Source: Arthrobacter methylotrophus
GTDB taxonomy: Bacteria > Actinomycetota > Actinomycetes > Actinomycetales > Micrococcaceae
NCBI RefSeq assembly: GCF_039539965.1
Contig: NZ_BAABED010000001.1
Coordinates: forward strand, 4,526,001-4,590,000
Reading direction: 5' to 3'
Length of the DNA: 64,000 nt
The translations under genes were made by a program, and so were the position numbers. The first letter of the stretch is position 1. Each line of letters opens with the position of its first letter. This document shows positions 15,082 through 23,642 of this stretch, one piece after another. The notes beneath the pieces were generated by a model. It was given only the letters and a program-made list of their open reading frames with translations, did not search any database and was not told where the DNA came from.

Positions 15082-17076
15082 ATGGCGCAAATGGGGAAAA
15101 CGAAGAATCTTGTCCTGGGGTTTGCCGCCCTGATGATTGCTGGCTCGCTGTCCGCTTGCGACGACGGTCGTTCCGGGGCGGAGGGCGCGGCCAGTCAACT
15201 CGCCTCGTCCTTGGCGGCGCTCGACGTCGGATCACTCTCTCTTGACGGCAAAGATGCCGCGTCCGCAAATGAGCAGCTCAAGGCGGTGTTCGCGGTCCTC
15301 GACCCCGCCAAGCCTTCCGTTGAAAGCGGGGAAGTAAAGCTCGACGGCGACAAAGCCTCGGTCCCGCTCAACTACACGTGGAAAGTCGGAACCACGGAGT
15401 GGAAGTACACCTCCCAGGCGACGCTCAAGAAGTCGGGTGACAAATGGGCCGTCCAGTGGACTCCGGCACTCTTGGAGCCGGATCTGAAGGACGGGGAGGT
15501 TCTCGACAAGACCGTCACTACGCCGGCCAGGGCTGATGTCCTGGGCGCCGGGGATGCCAAATTGGTCAGCTACCGTCCGGTGGTTCAGGTGGGCATCGAC
15601 AAGACCACGATCGGATCGGCGGATCCTGCGGCTTCGGCGGCGAAGCTCGCGCAACTGGTCGGCGTGGACGAAGCCGTGTACGTGAAGCAGGTCCAGGCGG
15701 CCGGCCCGCAGGCCTTCGTCAGTGCCATCACCCTGCGGCAGGAGGGCCGGTCGATCACAGACGAGCAAATTTCGTCCATCCCCGGCGCCCGCGGCATTCC
15801 AGATTTCCTGCCTTTGGCGCCGACGCGAACCTTCGCTCGCGCACTATTGGGCACCGCAGCCGAGGCAAGCGCCGAGCAGATCCAAAAGGCCGGAGGTGCC
15901 CTCAAACAGGGAGACACAGTCGGAACCGGTGGTCTGCAGGAACAATACGATGCCCAACTCCGCGGCCAGGATGGGGTTTCCATCAAGACGCGGCCGCAAG
16001 GCATGACGGATGAGCAGATCAAGGCCGCGAAGCCCGATCCCCGTAGAGTGCTTTTCGCCGTTAATGCGAAGCCCGGCGATCCGCTCAAAACCACACTGGA
16101 TCCTCGCCTGCAGCAACTTGCCGAGGATACTTTGACGGGCGTTGGTCCCGCTTCGGCTATTGTGGCGCTCCGACCCTCCACCGGCGCGGTTCTGGCTGCG
16201 GCTTCCGGCCCCGGAAGCAACGGCTACAACACGGCAATGCTCGGGCAATATGCCCCAGGATCCACGTTCAAGATCGTCGATTCCCTAGCGATGATCCGCA
16301 ATGGAATGACGCCGGATTCGACGGTTGAATGCACGCCGACAATTTCGGTGGATGGCCGGACATTCAAGAACGCCGAGGGCTATCCGGTGACTTCCTTGGG
16401 CTCTATCGCCCTGCGGGATGCTTTTGCGCATTCGTGCAACACGGCATTCATCAGCGCACGGGACAAGGTCAGCCAAGCCCAGCTCGAATCCGCGGCAACT
16501 TCCCTGGGGCTCGCGGTCCAAGCACCGAAGCTGGGGGCCGATGCCTTCCTGGGCTCAGTCCCCGGAAACGCGGACGGCACGGAGCACGCAGCCTCCATGA
16601 TTGGCCAAGGCAAAGTGCTGCTCTCCCCGCTTGCTGCTGCGGTCATGGCAGCTTCCGTGGGCCACGGCGCGCCGGTGTCGCCACAACTCGTCCTGAACCC
16701 CGGCTCAGTCTCACCCTCCACAGGTGCCACTCCCTCGCCGTCGGGCTCGCCGTCGTCGTCCCCGACCGCGTCGGCAGCCCCCGCGCCTGCCGCTTCCGAC
16801 AAGCCAGTCACCCCTGCGGAGGCGGCCGCGCTGGGCGACATGATGCGTGCCGTGGTGACTTCCGGTCATGCTGGTTTCCTCGCGTCGGTGCCGGGCGCGC
16901 CGGTGGGTGCGAAGACCGGGACGGCCGAGTTCGGAAACGACAACCCGCCCAAGACACATGCTTGGATCGTTGCAGTGCACGGCGATCTGGCAGTGGCAGT
17001 GTTCGTGGAAGACGGCGGTCTCGGGGCGACCACGAGCGGCCCGTTGCTCAAGTCGTTCCTGACCGCCGCCGGCTAA
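15082..17076 (+). CDS. Lipoprotein penicillin-binding protein (MecA-like N-domain plus transpeptidase)
   Basis: A 664-residue protein. A lipobox GSLSAC places the lipidated cysteine at residue 26. The region to about 150 resembles the NTF2-like MecA N-terminal domain, then a dimerisation domain and a transpeptidase domain with all three motifs: STFK (394-397), SCN (451-453) and KTG (611-613). It should cross-link peptidoglycan outside the membrane and may have low beta-lactam affinity. A Ser/Pro/Ala-rich insert of about 30 residues (around 546-575) interrupts the transpeptidase domain between SxN and KTG. ATG 15082 has GAAGG close upstream; the longer frame enters the palindromic repeat. Confidence 0.9.
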   Translation: MAQMGKTKNLVLGFAALMIAGSLSACDDGRSGAEGAASQLASSLAALDVGSLSLDGKDAASANEQLKAVFAVLDPAKPSVESGEVKLDGDKASVPLNYTWKVGTTEWKYTSQATLKKSGDKWAVQWTPALLEPDLKDGEVLDKTVTTPARADVLGAGDAKLVSYRPVVQVGIDKTTIGSADPAASAAKLAQLVGVDEAVYVKQVQAAGPQAFVSAITLRQEGRSITDEQISSIPGARGIPDFLPLAPTRTFARALLGTAAEASAEQIQKAGGALKQGDTVGTGGLQEQYDAQLRGQDGVSIKTRPQGMTDEQIKAAKPDPRRVLFAVNAKPGDPLKTTLDPRLQQLAEDTLTGVGPASAIVALRPSTGAVLAAASGPGSNGYNTAMLGQYAPGSTFKIVDSLAMIRNGMTPDSTVECTPTISVDGRTFKNAEGYPVTSLGSIALRDAFAHSCNTAFISARDKVSQAQLESAATSLGLAVQAPKLGADAFLGSVPGNADGTEHAASMIGQGKVLLSPLAAAVMAASVGHGAPVSPQLVLNPGSVSPSTGATPSPSGSPSSSPTASAAPAPAASDKPVTPAEAAALGDMMRAVVTSGHAGFLASVPGAPVGAKTGTAEFGNDNPPKTHAWIVAVHGDLAVAVFVEDGGLGATTSGPLLKSFLTAAG

Positions 17077-17102
17077 GCTACACATCTCAGACGCATGCAT
17101 AT

Positions 17103-17151
17103 GTGCAGGAGGATCCGTCATTTCGGCTCGATACGTGAGCGAGCGTCGGCC
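17103..17151 (+). repeat. Partial copy of intergenic repeat family B
   Basis: GTGCAGGAG, then GTGAGCGAGCGTCGG about 31 bases later, match the right end of the element at 20877-21047 in order and spacing. The remainder of the element is absent. Confidence 0.6.
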
Positions 17152-17183
17152 CTAGACACACCCACAACGCCGGGTGCACACTT

Positions 17184-17237
17184 AATTCAACGCTTGTTGA
17201 ATTAGCTGCATGAATTAGCTGCATGAATTAGTTGCAC
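17184..17237. promoter_or_regulatory. Operator-like palindrome and triple direct repeat upstream of the FAD oxygenase-TetR operon
   Basis: AATTCAAC-GCTT-GTTGAATT (17184-17203) is a perfect 8-base dyad. It runs into three tandem 13-base units, GAATTAGCTGCAT twice and GAATTAGTTGCAC once (17199-17237). The site ends 15 bases before the oxygenase start codon. Position and symmetry fit a TetR operator for the regulator encoded in the same operon. Confidence 0.6.
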
Positions 17238-17252
17238 CCTCTGGGAGTGGCC

Positions 17253-18533
17253 ATGGACCAGCTTGAAAGCACCACGTGCGTCATCGCGGGCGGAGGGCCG
17301 GCCGGGGTGATGCTCGGACTCTTGCTGGCGCGGGCTGGCGTCGACGTCACCGTCCTCGAAAAGCACGCCGACTTCCTGCGCGATTTCCGTGGCGACACCG
17401 TCCATGCCTCTACCATCCGGCTCCTGGATGAGCTCGGGCTGGGCGAGGGATTCCGGGCACTCCCCCAAAGCAAGCTCGGCAATTTCAAACTCCCCACGGA
17501 CCGCGGAGAGGTGACGCTCACAGACTTCGACCGCCTCAAGCCACCCTACGATTACGTGGCCATGGTTCCGCAGTGGGACCTCCTGAACTTCCTGGTGGAC
17601 GCCGCGCAGCAAGAGCCGCATTTCACGCTCAGGATGAACACTGAAGCCACGAATTTGGTGTACGACGACGGCGCGAAGGTCGCCGGGGTGGCGTACCGCA
17701 CCCGGGACGCGGCGTCGGGAGAGGAAACCGGCTCGGGCGAGCTGCGCGCAACGTTAACGGTGGCCTGTGATGGCCGCAGCTCGGTACTCCGGAAGAAGGC
17801 AGGCCTAGTCCCCCACGAATTCCCGGTGCCGTTCGACACCTGGTGGTTCAGGCTCTCCCGGCGTGCAGACGAACAGGGACAGTTGGCCTCCATCATGCCC
17901 CGCTTCTCCGGGACAGATGTGCTCCTCAGCCTGACCCGCAAGGACTTCTACCAGATTGCCTACCTTGCGGAAAAAGGCAAGGACGCCCAGTTGCGTGCTG
18001 AAGGGGTCGAGAGCTTCCGCGGACGTGTGGCCCGCATCCGCCCGGATCTGGCGGACCGCGTGGACGAAATCAGATCCATGGACGATCTCCATTTGCTCGA
18101 TGTGAAGCTCAACCGGATCAAGCCATGGCACAAACCAGGTCTCCTCCTCATCGGAGACGCCGCCCACGCCATGTCTCCCGCTGGCGGTGTCGGCATCAAT
18201 CTGGCCATCCAGGACGCCGTCGCCGCGGCGCAGCGCCTCGCCCTCCCATTGCTTCGAGGCACCTTGTGCGAGGCCGATCTCGCCTCAGTGCAGAAGCGCC
18301 GCTGGTTTCCCACCGTGGTGATCCAGAACGTGCAACTCATTCTTCAGAAAGCGGTCTTCGGCCCCGCAGTGAGAGGCCAGATGACCGGACCGCCGAGTCC
18401 GTTGGTCTTTGTCGCCCGCCACATTCCCTGGTTCGGAAAACTTCCGGCACTCATGATCGCCTTCGGTCCCCGGCCGGAGCACGCCCCGGATTTTGCGCGC
18501 CGAAAGGCTCCCGCAAACCGGAAACCGCTGTGA
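17253..18533 (+). CDS. FAD-dependent oxidoreductase/monooxygenase (aromatic hydroxylase family)
   Basis: A 426-residue flavoprotein of the p-hydroxybenzoate hydroxylase fold. Dinucleotide-binding GGGPAG is at 13-18, the RDFRGDTVH segment at about 43-51, and the second FAD motif GDAAHAMSPAGGVG starts at 301. It probably uses NAD(P)H and O2 to oxygenate a small or polyketide-like compound, possibly for drug inactivation. ATG 17253 with GGGAG 5 bases upstream is preferred over TTG 17232. It overlaps the downstream TetR gene by 4 bases, so oxygenase and regulator are co-transcribed and probably autoregulated. Confidence 0.87.
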   Translation: MDQLESTTCVIAGGGPAGVMLGLLLARAGVDVTVLEKHADFLRDFRGDTVHASTIRLLDELGLGEGFRALPQSKLGNFKLPTDRGEVTLTDFDRLKPPYDYVAMVPQWDLLNFLVDAAQQEPHFTLRMNTEATNLVYDDGAKVAGVAYRTRDAASGEETGSGELRATLTVACDGRSSVLRKKAGLVPHEFPVPFDTWWFRLSRRADEQGQLASIMPRFSGTDVLLSLTRKDFYQIAYLAEKGKDAQLRAEGVESFRGRVARIRPDLADRVDEIRSMDDLHLLDVKLNRIKPWHKPGLLLIGDAAHAMSPAGGVGINLAIQDAVAAAQRLALPLLRGTLCEADLASVQKRRWFPTVVIQNVQLILQKAVFGPAVRGQMTGPPSPLVFVARHIPWFGKLPALMIAFGPRPEHAPDFARRKAPANRKPL

Positions 18534-19147
18534 ACAGGGGTCGCCGCCCGGGACAAGTGAGCAGCCGCGACGCGGTTCTCCGGGCGGCACGCGAACAATT
18601 CAGCCGCAAAGGATACGACGCTGCAACGCTCCGGGCCATCGCGTCCGAGGCTGGGGTTGATCCGTCCATGATCAATCACCATTTCGGCACCAAAGAGCAA
18701 CTATTCATGGCCGCGCTTGAGTTGCCTGTGGATCCCACGGACCACGTGGCCGCAGTCCTTGACGGACCTCCGGACGGCGTGGGGGAACGGCTGGTGAACC
18801 GCTTCTTGACCGTCTGGGACTCGCCCGCGGGAGCGGCCGGCGTCGCGGTTCTCAGGACCGCGATGCAACACGAGGGGAGCGCTGCCCTGGTCCGCGAGTT
18901 CGTCCTCAACCGGGCCATCAACCCGCTCCTGACCGGGCTTGGCATCCCCGCCCGAGAGGCCCCGTGGCGTGGAAACCTCGTTGCATCGCAGCTTTCCGGG
19001 CTGATCCTGACCCGCTACCTCATCAAACTGGAGCCCATCGCCTCGGCCCCGCACGCCGTCGTCGTCCGAGCATTGGCGCCAACAATCCAGCGCTACCTCA
19101 TCGGGGCGCTAGCTGGTGGCCTGCCGGGCTGGATGGGGGACGACTGA
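18530..19147 (+). CDS. TetR-family transcriptional regulator (GTG start)
   Basis: A 205-residue repressor. The N-terminal helix-turn-helix (AVLRAAREQFSRKGYDAATL to NHHFGTKEQLF) matches TetR, and the C-terminal domain carries ligand-binding helices (TetR_C_17-like PREAPWRGNLVASQL region). GTG 18530 overlaps the TGA of the oxygenase gene, giving translational coupling; the open frame extends much further upstream but only as an overlap. It probably represses its own operon at the 17184-17237 dyad. Confidence 0.88.
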   Translation: MNRGRRPGQVSSRDAVLRAAREQFSRKGYDAATLRAIASEAGVDPSMINHHFGTKEQLFMAALELPVDPTDHVAAVLDGPPDGVGERLVNRFLTVWDSPAGAAGVAVLRTAMQHEGSAALVREFVLNRAINPLLTGLGIPAREAPWRGNLVASQLSGLILTRYLIKLEPIASAPHAVVVRALAPTIQRYLIGALAGGLPGWMGDD

Positions 19148-19180
19148 AGAGTCCCCCGCTGTCCGTGGGAAGATTGGGCA

Positions 19181-20863
19181 GTGGCCCACATTGATGTTTC
19201 CGGTATTGACTACTTCCTCTCCGATGGCACCCAGCTGCTCAACGGCGTGACCTTCAAGGTCCCGGACGGCAGCAAGACTGCTCTGATCGGGCCCAACGGA
19301 ACGGGCAAGACCACCCTGTTCAAGATCATCGCGGGGGACCTTACGCCTGACGAGGGAGTGGTGGGCCGTTCCGGGACCATGGGCATCATGCGCCAGTTCG
19401 TCGGCCAGGTCCGCGATGAATCCACCGTGCGCGATCTTCTCGTCTCCGCTGCGCCGCCGGCACTTGCCGCGGCCGCCAAGGCGGTCGAAGACGCCGAACT
19501 CGCCATGATGGAGCACGACGACGAGCCCACCCAAATGCGGTACGCCCAAGCGATCGTGGACTGGGGAGACGCTGGCGGTTACGACGTCGAAACCGTCTGG
19601 GATGAGGTCTGCATGGCGGCGCTGGGGCTCCCCTTTGACCGCGCGCAGCACCGCCCGGCGTCGAGCCTTTCGGGGGGCGAGCAAAAGCGCTTGGTGCTTG
19701 AGGCACTGTTCTCCGGACCGGACCAGCTGCTTCTCCTCGACGAACCGGACAACTACCTTGACGTCCCGGGGAAGCGTTGGCTCGAGAATAAACTGAACGA
19801 ATCCAAGAAGACGGTTTTCTTCATCAGCCACGACCGCGAGCTACTCAACAACGCGGCGGGACGCATCGTGACGCTTGAACCCGGCATCAACGGTGCGGGC
19901 GCCTGGGTACACGGCGGCGGTTTCGGCACGTATGTGGATGCACGTATTGACCGCAACGCGCGCTTTGAGGAGCTGCGCAAGCGCTGGGACGAGGAGCACC
20001 TGAAGCTCAAGGAACTCGTCATTATGTACAAGACCAAGGCTGCATTCCGCTCGGACATGGCCAACAAGTACCAGGCGGCGCAGACGCGGCTCGCCAAGTT
20101 CCTGGAGGCCGGGCCGCCTGAGGCGTTGCCGTTGGAGCAGAACGTGCACATGCGCCTCAAGGGAGGCAGGACGGCCAAACGCGCTGTGGTGGCTGAAAAG
20201 CTTGAACTTACGGGCCTGATGAAGCCGTTCTCCACCGAGATCTGGTTTGGCGACCGCGTGGGGGTGTTGGGTTCCAATGGCTCCGGAAAGAGTCACTTCC
20301 TGCGGTTGCTCGCCGCCGGCGGTTCCGACCCGGAGCGCGAGCACTTGCCTGTTTCTGACGTTGAGATTGCCGAAGTCTCGCACGAGGGCACCGTCAAGCT
20401 GGGTGCCAGGATCCGTCCGGGATTCTTCGCGCAGACGCATTCCCGTCCGGACCTGCTCGGCCGGACGCTCTTGGACATTCTGCACCGCGGCGACGAGCAC
20501 CGCTCGGGGCTGGGCCGCGAAGCTGCTTCCGGGGCGCTCGACTCTTACGGGCTGGTGGGCTCGGCCGAGCAGAAGTACGAGTCCCTCTCCGGCGGGCAGC
20601 AAGCGCGCTTCCAGATCTTGCTTCTCCAGCTGTCCGGCGCCACGCTCTTGCTCCTGGACGAGCCCACGGACAACCTGGACTTGCATTCAGGCGAAGCACT
20701 TGAACGCGCCATCGATGCTTTCGAAGGCACTGTCCTGGCCGTGACGCACGACCGCTGGTTCGCGAAATCCTTCGACCGTTTCCTCGTCTTCGGGTCCGAC
20801 GGGAAGGTCTACGAATCGGCTGAACCCGTCTGGGACGAGGCTCGCGTGGAGCGCGCGCGCTAG
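19181..20863 (+). CDS. ABC-F family ATP-binding protein
   Basis: A 560-residue soluble protein with two ABC ATPase domains and no membrane segments. The first Walker A is GPNGTGKT (37-44) with signature SGGEQKR. The charged linker lies around 260-330. The second Walker A is GSNGSGKS (about 364-371) with signature SGGQQARF and Walker B LLLLDEPTDNLD. ABC-F proteins act on ribosomes as translation factors or antibiotic-protection proteins. It starts with GTG 19181, 33 bases after the TetR gene. The neighbouring oxygenase would make a resistance role plausible, but this is inference. Confidence 0.9.
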   Translation: MAHIDVSGIDYFLSDGTQLLNGVTFKVPDGSKTALIGPNGTGKTTLFKIIAGDLTPDEGVVGRSGTMGIMRQFVGQVRDESTVRDLLVSAAPPALAAAAKAVEDAELAMMEHDDEPTQMRYAQAIVDWGDAGGYDVETVWDEVCMAALGLPFDRAQHRPASSLSGGEQKRLVLEALFSGPDQLLLLDEPDNYLDVPGKRWLENKLNESKKTVFFISHDRELLNNAAGRIVTLEPGINGAGAWVHGGGFGTYVDARIDRNARFEELRKRWDEEHLKLKELVIMYKTKAAFRSDMANKYQAAQTRLAKFLEAGPPEALPLEQNVHMRLKGGRTAKRAVVAEKLELTGLMKPFSTEIWFGDRVGVLGSNGSGKSHFLRLLAAGGSDPEREHLPVSDVEIAEVSHEGTVKLGARIRPGFFAQTHSRPDLLGRTLLDILHRGDEHRSGLGREAASGALDSYGLVGSAEQKYESLSGGQQARFQILLLQLSGATLLLLDEPTDNLDLHSGEALERAIDAFEGTVLAVTHDRWFAKSFDRFLVFGSDGKVYESAEPVWDEARVERAR

Positions 20864-20876
20864 CTCCCAACCGCCT

Positions 20877-21047
20877 CCCCGGGACGCTCGCTCACCTTTG
20901 GCCCGTTTTTTCGGAACGCTCCTCCACTTTTGAAGTGGTCCCCGGAAGTTGGACTGAGAAATTCAGTTCCGACTTCCCGGGGAGCAGTTCATTTGGTGCA
21001 GGAGCGTTCGGGGTTTTGGCCCCATAGGTGAGCGAGCGTCGGGTGGG
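20877..21047. repeat. Long imperfect palindrome, fullest copy of intergenic repeat family B
   Basis: Nested inverted repeats run from GGGACGCTCGCTCACC to GGTGAGCGAGCGTCGGG. Inner arms are CGGAACGCTCCTCC against GGAGCGTTCGGG, and CCCCGGAAGTTGGACTGA against TTCAGTTCCGACTTCCCGGG. No coding frame was seen in it. Half copies occur at 9664-9745 and 17103-17151. It fills most of the 291-base gap after the ABC-F gene. Confidence 0.8.
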
Positions 21048-21094
21048 GCAGGGCGACCTCATCCCGGGGGGACGAGCGGGAACGTCTGATCGAT

Positions 21095-21154
21095 CTCTTC
21101 TGTCACACGATCAAACAAGATGATTAAATGATCACTTCAAGTTAGCATTTGAGC
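21095..21154 (+). promoter_or_regulatory. Promoter/operator region of the DeoR-MFS operon
   Basis: An AT-rich stretch in a GC-rich context, with GATCA at 21109 and TGATC at 21129 as an inverted pair around AACAAGATGATTAAA. It lies directly upstream of the regulator start and probably includes its autoregulatory site. Confidence 0.4.
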
Positions 21155-21925
21155 ATGAAGACTTCTGACCGCCATCGGCTCATTGGCGAGTTGCTGCGCA
21201 AGCGCGAAGAAATCACCGTTGACGAACTCGTTGCCGAATGCGGGGCCTCGGGGGCCACTATCCGGCGGGACCTGGAAATCCTCGCGTCGCACGGGGTTCT
21301 TCGTCGGATCCATGGCGGTGCCCGGAGCCTCGTGGAACGCGGCGACAACCCCGGTTATGGGCAGCGCGAACTGGAGGAGCAGGACGCGAAGGGAAGAATC
21401 GCCGTCGGCGTCGAACGGCTCCTCCGCGACCGTGACCACGTGTGGCTGGACAGCGGCTCCACGGCAACGGAGATTGCCCGCCGGCTCGCGCAACGTGAGC
21501 TGACCATCATGCCGATGTCCCTCCGTGCCGTGGAGTTCCTGGCAACGGATCATCCCTCTGGCCGGCGTCCGGGTCTTTTGTTGCCCGGGGGCAGCTTGGT
21601 TCCGGGCGAGCAGTCCTTCCGCGGACCGATGGCCGAGGCCAACATCCGCTCGCTGCGCTTCGACGCGGCCATCATGACGCCGTGTGCCATCAGCCTCAAG
21701 GACGGCCTGTTGGCGCACGACATCGAGGACGCCGCGATCAAGCGTGCAGGCCTCGAGTCGGCGGCACGGGTGATCATCGCCTGCACAGGAAATAAGTGGA
21801 ATGCCCAGGCCATGGCCTTGGTTGCAGCCATGGACGCAGTAGATGTCATCGTGACGGACCGGAAACCGACACCCGAAGAACGCACCCAACTGGAGAATCT
21901 CTCCGTGGAAGTTGTCATCGTATGA
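21155..21925 (+). CDS. DeoR-family transcriptional regulator
   Basis: A 256-residue regulator. The DeoR helix-turn-helix occupies residues 5-55 (RLIGELLRKREEITVDELVA to GVLRRIHGGAR), followed by a DeoR-type phosphosugar sensor domain with LDSGSTATEIARRL. ATG 21155 is used; no strong ribosome site is visible, and TTG 21149 is an alternative. Its stop overlaps the start of the MFS gene by 4 bases, so the two are coupled. DeoR proteins usually sense a sugar phosphate, which suggests the exporter handles a sugar or derivative. Confidence 0.88.
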   Translation: MKTSDRHRLIGELLRKREEITVDELVAECGASGATIRRDLEILASHGVLRRIHGGARSLVERGDNPGYGQRELEEQDAKGRIAVGVERLLRDRDHVWLDSGSTATEIARRLAQRELTIMPMSLRAVEFLATDHPSGRRPGLLLPGGSLVPGEQSFRGPMAEANIRSLRFDAAIMTPCAISLKDGLLAHDIEDAAIKRAGLESAARVIIACTGNKWNAQAMALVAAMDAVDVIVTDRKPTPEERTQLENLSVEVVIV

Positions 21926-23109
21926 GCACCAGCACCGCCACCAACGTGAAGGCCGCGGCGATCGCCACCTTCTTGGTCTTCGGCATGAACGGGCTGGTGT
22001 TTGCCAGCTGGGCAGCCCGCATACCCGCTGTGACCCAGACTTTGCACCTCACTTCCGGACAGATGGGCACCCTGCTGCTGTGCACCGCCGTCGGGTCCCT
22101 TGTGGCCCTGCCGTCCGCGGGATGGGTCATCGGCAGGATCGGTACGGCCAATGCCGTCCGCGCCGCCGGGCTGCTGGCCGCCTGCGCGGGTGCGGCTATC
22201 GCTTTCTCCCTGATGGCCGGCTCCGTGGCCGCCACCGCTGTGGCGCTGTTTTTCTTTGGGGTGGGGGTCGGCCTGTGGGATGTGTCGCAGAATATCGAGG
22301 GGGCCGACGTCGAACATCGCCTCGGGCGAACCGTCATGCCGCAGTTCCATGCCGCCTTCAGTGGAGGCGCTTTTGTGGGTGCACTGATCGGCGCGTGGCT
22401 ATCCCAGATCGGCGTCGGACTGCCGGAGCACTTGCTGGTCATCGCCGGCGTCGTGGTGCTTCTGACGCTGACGGCGCCGCACTACTTCATGCCTCACGAA
22501 GCCGCTCTTGTGACGTCCGACGGCGGTGTGCCCACCGTCAAGGGTCCCTCGGCGTGGCGGGACTCCCGCACGCTGCTGATCGGCGCGGTGGTGCTCGGGG
22601 CGACCCTCACGGAAGGCGCAGGCAACGACTGGATCGCGAAGGCCACGGTGGATGGCCTGGATGCCACGGAATCAACGGGCGCCCTCTTGTTTGCCCTCTT
22701 CGTGGCCGCGATGACCCTGATGCGTTTCTTTGGCGGCCGGGCGATCGACAGATTTGGGCGTGTAGCCGTGCTGCGGGTCAGCATGGCCACCGCAGCAGCG
22801 GGCCTGGCGCTCTTCGTCTTCGCGGGCAGCCTCATCCTTGCCGCGGTGGGCGCGGCGCTCTGGGGTATCGGCGCTGCCTTGGCCTTCCCGATGGGCATGT
22901 CCGCTGCTGCCGATGATCCCAAGCACGCAGCCGCACGCGTCTCTGTGGTGTCGACCATTGGCTATGTGGCGTTTCTCGCCGGGCCGCCGCTCTTGGGATA
23001 CCTGGGCGACCATACCGGAATCCACATGGCCCTGCTTGCGATCGGGGTTCCGATCCTGATTGCCCTGTGGCTGGCCGGCGCGGCGAAACCTTTGGTGAAA
23101 AGCAACTAG
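21922..23109 (+). CDS. MFS transporter, YbjJ-like
   Basis: A 395-residue protein with about 12 hydrophobic helices. The opening FGMNGLVFASWAARIPAVTQ is typical of the YbjJ-type major facilitator group. It is translationally coupled to the DeoR regulator. The final codons, AAC TAG, are the first bases of the palindromic repeat at 23103-23166, so the stop codon is supplied by the repeat. Substrate unknown. Confidence 0.88.
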   Translation: MSTSTATNVKAAAIATFLVFGMNGLVFASWAARIPAVTQTLHLTSGQMGTLLLCTAVGSLVALPSAGWVIGRIGTANAVRAAGLLAACAGAAIAFSLMAGSVAATAVALFFFGVGVGLWDVSQNIEGADVEHRLGRTVMPQFHAAFSGGAFVGALIGAWLSQIGVGLPEHLLVIAGVVVLLTLTAPHYFMPHEAALVTSDGGVPTVKGPSAWRDSRTLLIGAVVLGATLTEGAGNDWIAKATVDGLDATESTGALLFALFVAAMTLMRFFGGRAIDRFGRVAVLRVSMATAAAGLALFVFAGSLILAAVGAALWGIGAALAFPMGMSAAADDPKHAAARVSVVSTIGYVAFLAGPPLLGYLGDHTGIHMALLAIGVPILIALWLAGAAKPLVKSN

Positions 23110-23166
23110 CTCGCAGTTGTTGTCGTTTTGAAGCGTTATAACGACAACAACTGCGAGTTAGTTGGG
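23103..23166. repeat. Palindromic intergenic repeat family A, copy 3
   Basis: Arms CAACTAGCTCGCAGTTGTTG and CAACAACTGCGAGTTAGTTG surround TCGTTTTGAAGCGTTATAACGA. It sits between two convergent genes; the MFS stop codon lies within its left arm. Confidence 0.9.
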
Positions 23167-23169
23167 TGG

Positions 23170-23580
23170 TTACGGAGCGGACGTGGCGGGTGCCGAGGGG
23201 ATAGCGCTCGGCGATGCTCCGTTGGTGGGAGCGCCGCTCTGCCGGTTCCGGCCCTGACCACCCTGGCCATTGAAGTTCTGGAACTGGCCGCGGCCCGGAC
23301 GGGTCTGGCCCGCGTCCATTGCCTTAGTGACGCCGACGCCGGCAAAGAACCCGACGGCAACCAGCAACACTGCAAGGAGGATCTGCGTCAGGCGACCCAT
23401 CTGGAAGCGCTTCTTGGGCACGAACGGCTCCGGGGTCTGGGGTTGGCCCCAACCCTGCGCGGTTGGCACCTCCGTGGCTTGCAGAACCGCCGTTGGCTGT
23501 CCGGCGTAGGGCTGCTGGGCGTAGGGCTGGTGGGGTTCCGGCTGGTTCATCGGACCGGGCTCCGGCGGTGAATAGGACAT
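23170..23580 (-). CDS. Small single-pass membrane protein of a MacAB-like operon
   Basis: A 136-residue protein. The first 58 residues are Pro/Gln-rich and hydrophilic. One transmembrane helix follows (about 66-85, ILLAVLLVAVGFFAGVGVTK), and then a Gly/Asn/Gln-rich extracellular tail. No known domain was recognised. It is the last gene downstream of the MacB-like permease (62-base gap) and is probably part of the same exporter operon. The low-complexity tail parallels that of the adaptor protein encoded at 25622. Confidence 0.7.
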   Translation of the reverse strand: MSYSPPEPGPMNQPEPHQPYAQQPYAGQPTAVLQATEVPTAQGWGQPQTPEPFVPKKRFQMGRLTQILLAVLLVAVGFFAGVGVTKAMDAGQTRPGRGQFQNFNGQGGQGRNRQSGAPTNGASPSAIPSAPATSAP

Positions 23581-23642
23581 TTGTGGATCTCCTGTTTGGG
23601 TGTTTCTTCGTTTACTTGCTGGGGAGTAGAACTATGGGTGGG

